From assembly GCA_003990745.1 (NCBI GenBank), contig RBNI01004415.1, forward strand, positions 1-14,085: 14,085 nt of DNA. The letters run 5' to 3'. Below, one piece after another: positions 9,723-14,085 of this stretch; within the stretch, counting starts at the first letter, position 1; each line of letters opens with the position of its first letter. The stretch comes from Jimgerdemannia flammicorona. Lineage: Eukaryota > Mucoromycota > Endogonomycetes > Endogonales > Endogonaceae. The notes beneath the pieces were generated by a model. The model was not told where the DNA came from and ran no database searches. It saw only the letters and a list, made by a program, of their open reading frames with translations. The translations under genes and the position numbers were made by a program.

Positions 9723-10388
9723 GGGAGACAGAAGGGAAGACGTTCACTGTATAGGGTCGACAACGTCAGACCGATGGCGAACGGCGGTTTAACTAATAAT
9801 GAAGTTATTGAGCTTCGCATCCTCGGGTGGTTCCGCTGGCCGGTGTTGTTTACAAACCATTCACGAACGATTCTCAATCACTTAAAGTGGTGGGGGCTTT
9901 TGAATTATTGCTAGTTATATATATTTTTGGGGCCCCTCAGACTACGTTTACTTCGCTGAAATACGAATTCTTTCTTATGCGTATTGGTGTTGATTTAAGA
10001 TTTGTATATATATACGCTTTTAAGCACAATTCCGGATCAGAAACGACCGCCTTATACTCCCCTCACCCCAATGCTTGGGTAATAAACATTCACGACAAAC
10101 ACCACGGAGTTCATGAACTCAAAAAGAAATAATAATGACTGTTGGGTAAAATAGGTGGAGAACTTAGTCTTTTGCTTCCATTCGAGCGAGGGAAAAGCCA
10201 TGGGAGAGGAAGTACGAAGATTGAATCTGATGATGACGTTGCTCCATTCGCTACCTACACAGATAAGTACTCACCCCTAGGCGGCTTTTATGACCATGAA
10301 TAGATCATCTTGTTTGGCTTACTTATTTTACTGCTAGTTTTACAAATGACCTCCTTGACAACCATAGGCATTGCCATAGATACTTATG

Positions 10389-10400
10389 TATATATATAAT
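10389..10400 (+). promoter_or_regulatory. TATA-box candidate of the nuclease-helicase gene
   Basis: TATATATATAAT about 100 nt before the ATG at 10498. A CACGTG E-box at 10434-10439 lies between them. Together they form a plausible core promoter; function is inferred. Confidence 0.5.
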
Positions 10401-10433
10401 TATAATGAACGAAATGTAATTACAAAGTCACTC

Positions 10434-10439
10434 CACGTG
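10434..10439. promoter_or_regulatory. CACGTG E-box upstream of the nuclease-helicase gene
   Basis: The same palindrome as upstream of the USP gene, here 58 nt before the start codon and also followed by A. It may be a bHLH-factor site. Confidence 0.3.
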
Positions 10440-10497
10440 ACATAACCGGATTTTACGCTGAAACTCTTCTTTCAAGGATAGTTCGCTCCTGTTGACA

Positions 10498-13400
10498 ATG
10501 GCAGATCAAGTATATATTCGTTCTCTGAGGTCTATCCAAGTTATTCCGTGCGAAGTGTTAACCGTATATCATATCCAAACTATTCAGCTTCCAGCGTTCT
10601 CGGTCTCGCAGCTTGCCCAAACCTACCACTTCAACTGCGACAAGCTCATTCGCCTCTCCGGTCAACCGAAAGCGAGCAAACCCTCCCAAACCGCTGCTCC
10701 GTCGAAAACTAACACGAACGCGAACGCGAACGCTACGAAGAATGCCTTCGTAGATGCTCACAAGCGCCGCGGCGACCGGTTCGAGGCCGTCCTTAAGAAT
10801 CGCATGTCCCTCCTGCACGATTGCACCGACACCCCTGCCAACGAGGCCCGCAATGTGCTGCGGAATGCCGAAGCTGGACAGACTCTCTATCAACTCAGAT
10901 GTCACGTCCCCGAGGAGTTCTACAAGGAGTTGGGTGTCGAGGGGAGTTACGTCCTGAAGACCTTCGTCCCCGATTTTATCATAGTCAAGTCGGATACTGA
11001 GGGGAACACGAGAAAGAAGGTGCTGTTCATCACTGATGCCAAGTCGTCAAAGGCGACCAACATTTCGCATCAGGTAAGGTATATCAAACTATTTGACCCG
11101 AGAAGAAGTAAATTCTGATCACATTCTGAACACCGTCGCGTGCATCTAGTTCCAAGTTGCCGCCTACGCTTTCCTTCTTGGCTACATCGTACGCGACATC
11201 CGTAGTCTTGAGATAGAGAACATGGGCGGTATCTGGCTCCCCGATAGTCCGGCGGAGCCCCGAACCTTCCGCCTCGACTTTCTCCTCCCCAAAATTGAGC
11301 ATTTCTTCCGGTTCCAGCTGCCCAATGTCCTCGCTCAGCCAAAACCGCGGTGGCTATTCAACACCAAATGCCGCGGGTGCGAGTACGTCGATATGTGCAG
11401 GCAGGAGGCGTACGAGACGATCGGCAGGGTGCCGTACCTTTCGGATGCGAAGGTGGAAGGGTTGGAGGAGGTGGATTTGGAGGCGTTGCAGAAGGAAAAG
11501 GAGGTAGAGGATGTCGAGGATTTAGGAAAGATATTGGAGAATTTGGAGCTTGAAGATGGGGAGCAGAAGCGTAGAATCAAAAGGTTGCTAAAAATTCGAA
11601 AATCTACGAAGAGTAGTCCGTACTTGGAGGCGTACGCCACCCATAAAGCCCAGGTATCGTATTCATCCCACTCTGGTGCCAGCTATGATTGTCATACTGT
11701 TTGAACACTCGTCTCAATTCCTTTTCCTACCACGTGAACTCAACCATAGTTTATTGGCAGTCCGACGGCGTCCTTCCCAACCGAAACAGATGACGACCTC
11801 TTCATCACCATGTCTTTGGATCCACTTTACCTGCAACCATTTGGTTACGCGATCACGCTCTACAATGGCAACACCCAAACCCGCTCCTACTCACACAGCA
11901 TTCCCAAGGATATCATGCCCCCCATCTTGGCCTTTACCAACCTTATGGAACACTTTGTCACCTCCCTCGAAAACACCTTCACGCACCTCGCCGCCACTAG
12001 ATCTCGTGCGTGCATCTTCGTCTTCTCGGACACGGAAAAATCACTCATCCAGGCGTCCCTGATCCGCTACGTCTCCATCGACATCGCCAATTTGGGGCTC
12101 ACCAACAAGGCCATGCAATGCCTACTCAGCCTCTTCGAGGGCGCGCAGCTCTTGACCACGGAGCAGGCCCTCCCGGATCTCACTTCAGCACTGGAGGAAT
12201 CACAGCTACCTCGCATCTTTCCTAGAATGGTCTTACTCGAGCACGCCGTCAAAGACAATATTGCTCTGGGTGTCCCGGGCTTCTACCGGTTCGAGGACCT
12301 GTTCGAATGGATGGTGGAGCCGATGGCGACCTCGAGCGAGGCGGAGATCGTGCCAGAAAAGCACGACGGGTACCGTCGCGATATCACCCGCCTCGACAAC
12401 AGCCAGATCTATGAGCAATGGATGGCTAGGTCGACCGAGAAAGAAATTAACGACCTGCATGTTTCCCGCAACGAAATCACCCAGCTCGTCCTACGCTCGT
12501 TCCGCTCCCTCGCTGCCCGCTATAGCTCCGCTACGAACACACCTCTGAACGCCATCTTTCTGTTCTCGCCGCCGCTGTTCGCCTTCTCGAGTACGCGCAA
12601 GTTTAAGTCGACCTCCCTCGCCAAGCTCTACTTCTTCAAGCAGTACGAGGCCGTCACCTCGTGTGAGCAAATGAGGCAGAACAGGTTCTTGGGGCTCACT
12701 GGAGAAGACGAGGACAATCTGGGCGGAATTAGGTTGAGGTTCGAGAAGTATGAGGAAATTGAGTCGCCCGTGTTGAAGAAAAAGAGTCTGGTCGGAAGGT
12801 TTACGCTTGTGGCGAGGGGGGATGGGTCAGCACCTCCGGACGTGCTGGAGCCGACGAGCATGAGCAACTACATCCTGGTGGATGATTCGGTGGAGGTAAG
12901 CGCTGGTATTTGATTCGACATTACCCTTCCATCCCAGTCTTGTCGTTGTGGTTATTGATATTCCATACATGTCACCCGTCCGCTTACGTACACCAGGGTG
13001 CCCTGCAAGCTATCCGTTTCCCGGACATACTGTTCCGCAAGGCTTTTCGCGACTTCCCGATCACGACCGTGAATATCCACAGCATCGACCCCGAGAATCA
13101 GTCCATCATCCTCAAGGGCTACTTCGCGCGGCTGAAACCACGCCGCGAGGCAACCTATAGGCTATACGAACGGTATATTGACTTCAACTTGGACAAAGTT
13201 CTGGACACACTCGTGGAAATCGATCGCGTCGCGGATACGTCCATGTTCTTGGTAAGTTGGGGGAATGGGCGAGCCGGATTCTCGATCCAATATGGTCTGT
13301 GGTACTTGGTATATTCGTGTTTCTAATCATGCTTTTTAATTTTGTGTAGAGATTACTGGAGGATCCGAACGCGTGGGGAATGCAGTTGCTGGAAGACACG

Positions 13401-14016
13401 ACGGATGCGTTGAGAGCGACGGCGTTGAATCTGCGTGACGAATTTGGGATGTCGCCTTCTCAGAAGGATATTTCGGCGGAGGCGATCAAGAAGCGGATGC
13501 AGATTATTTGGGGTCCACCGGTATTATTAAGCAGTTTTCTTTCTTTCGCTATTTCTTGAAATGACTGCGACCCACCAAACCAACCACAAACGAATATCCA
13601 TCTGGGATGGATATCTGTTACCACAGGGCTCCGGCAAGACGCACTTCCTCGCTCTCTTCCTGGTCTGGTACCTGACGCACCTCCGGCCCGTGGACCCGCA
13701 GCGCAAGTCCAAGCCGCTGTTCATTGGCCTCACAGCGTACACGCGTGCGGCGATTACAAATCTGCTTGACCGTGTTGCGCTGGTGAAATCGAACCATCCC
13801 ACCGCGGACTTTGAGATCATTAAGCTCGTGACGGACATAAGCGGTGCGAATGGCTCGATTGACGGGATGGTGAGATGCAAAGCCAAAGATCTTGGGAAAA
13901 AAATGCAGGGAAACGCGGTGGTTGTCGGTGGGACGGTGTGGGATTGGTACAAAGTTAGGCAGGAGTGGAAGGAGTGGGATGGGTGCGATATCATGATCGT
14001 GGATGAAGGGTCACAG
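10498..14016 (+). CDS. RecB/Cas4-like Fe-S nuclease fused to an SF1 helicase, 3' end beyond window
   Basis: Exons 10498-10509, 10588-11073, 11150-11653, 11750-12895, 12997-13251, 13350-13520 and 13627-14016 give 988 residues in continuous phase; the last donor (14017) opens an intron that leaves the window. Residues 5-260 form a PD-(D/E)XK nuclease: C21, RGDRFE (E70), D133 in VPDF, D154-A-K156, Q168-x3-Y172, then C240-x2-C243-x5-C249. The four cysteines match the iron-sulfur pattern of Cas4, AddB and Dna2. Residues ~265-320 are acidic and basic, coiled-coil-like. Residues ~335-560 may be a degenerate RNase H-like domain. The helicase starts at Walker A GPPGSGKT (856-863) and reaches motif II DEGSQ (984-988), the UPF1-like form. 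The order resembles bacterial TM0106-type proteins; Dna2 is unlikely given the ~600-residue gap. A role in nucleic-acid processing is inferred. The first intron (78 nt) is uncertain. Confidence 0.82.
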
Positions 14017-14085
14017 GTGTGTTGCATTTGAGTTTGAGCTGTTACTTATGATGTGCTGACATGGTGGTGTTTTTTTTTTTTTTTT
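14017..14085 (+). other. Start of the next intron of the helicase gene, ending in poly-T
   Basis: A GTGTGT donor directly follows the DEGSQ codons. A GTGCTGAC branch-like word near 14053 and a closing T run at 14071-14085 look like the 3' part of an intron whose acceptor lies just outside the window. The remaining helicase motifs (III-VI) should follow. Confidence 0.6.

Larger units (their letters stand above)
9723..10497. other. AT-rich spacer between the USP gene and the nuclease-helicase gene
   Basis: About 775 nt without a supported gene. An open frame at 9827-10132 has AT-driven composition and no recognisable domain. AATAAA at 10081-10086 may end the USP transcript, though it would give a 3' UTR of about 360 nt. 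The right half contains the promoter of the next gene. Confidence 0.5.

Noticed and set aside
9827..10132. 101-residue open frame in the AT-rich spacer
   Set aside because: AT-driven composition, no recognisable motif, and it lies between a likely terminator and the next promoter. An unknown small gene cannot be fully excluded.
11760..11760. Second possible acceptor (TTGGCAG) for the third intron of the helicase gene
   Set aside because: Using it leads to a TGA after ten codons; the acceptor ending at 11749 keeps the frame open.
10498..14016. Assignment of the nuclease-helicase as Dna2
   Set aside because: The iron-sulfur cysteines and SF1 helicase agree, but the roughly 600-residue region between nuclease and Walker A and the different local motifs do not.
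13527..14027. 166-residue minus-strand open frame opposite the helicase exon
   Set aside because: It is antisense to an exon with Walker A and motif II; its composition follows from the opposite strand.

Overview
The window looks like a stretch of fungal nuclear DNA. It is tightly packed with protein genes that carry many spliceosomal introns, mostly about 75-230 nt with GT-AG ends. The coding exons are GC-rich and the spacers AT-rich. Products include a fungal-type chorismate synthase, a SAGA deubiquitinase and a complex I accessory subunit. The intron load (nine introns in a 945-nt coding sequence) suggests a basidiomycete or an early-diverging fungus rather than a budding yeast; I cannot place it further. 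No rRNA, tRNA, CRISPR array or recognisable transposon was seen.

Layout. (1) 332-2111 (+): NAD(P)-dependent short-chain dehydrogenase/reductase, ten exons, 314 aa, with a near-perfect N-terminal PTS2 peroxisomal signal. (2) 2789-3004 (-): small single-exon B12/NDUFB3-type subunit of mitochondrial complex I. (3) 3336-4951 (+): chorismate synthase (ARO2), four exons, 398 aa, divergent from gene 2 across a 331-bp shared promoter region. (4) 5577-9722 (+): Ubp8/USP22-type ubiquitin hydrolase, thirteen exons, 734 aa. What looks like a separate 176-residue gene at 5577-6107 is its first exon, carrying the first ligands of the ZnF-UBP domain. (5) 10498 to beyond the right edge (+): large multidomain protein, 988 residues visible. 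It has an N-terminal RecB/Cas4-like iron-sulfur nuclease, a long middle region that may contain a degenerate RNase H-like fold, and the start of an SF1 helicase (Walker A GPPGSGKT, motif II DEGSQ).

Genes 1-4 are housekeeping or metabolic genes (peroxisomal redox, respiration, shikimate pathway, chromatin deubiquitination) with no evident joint pathway. The least explained part is gene 5. Its order of domains recalls bacterial TM0106-type nuclease-helicase proteins and differs from Dna2, because about 600 residues separate nuclease and helicase. All exon borders were derived by hand from splice-site consensus, phase continuity and family motifs; none is backed by transcript data.
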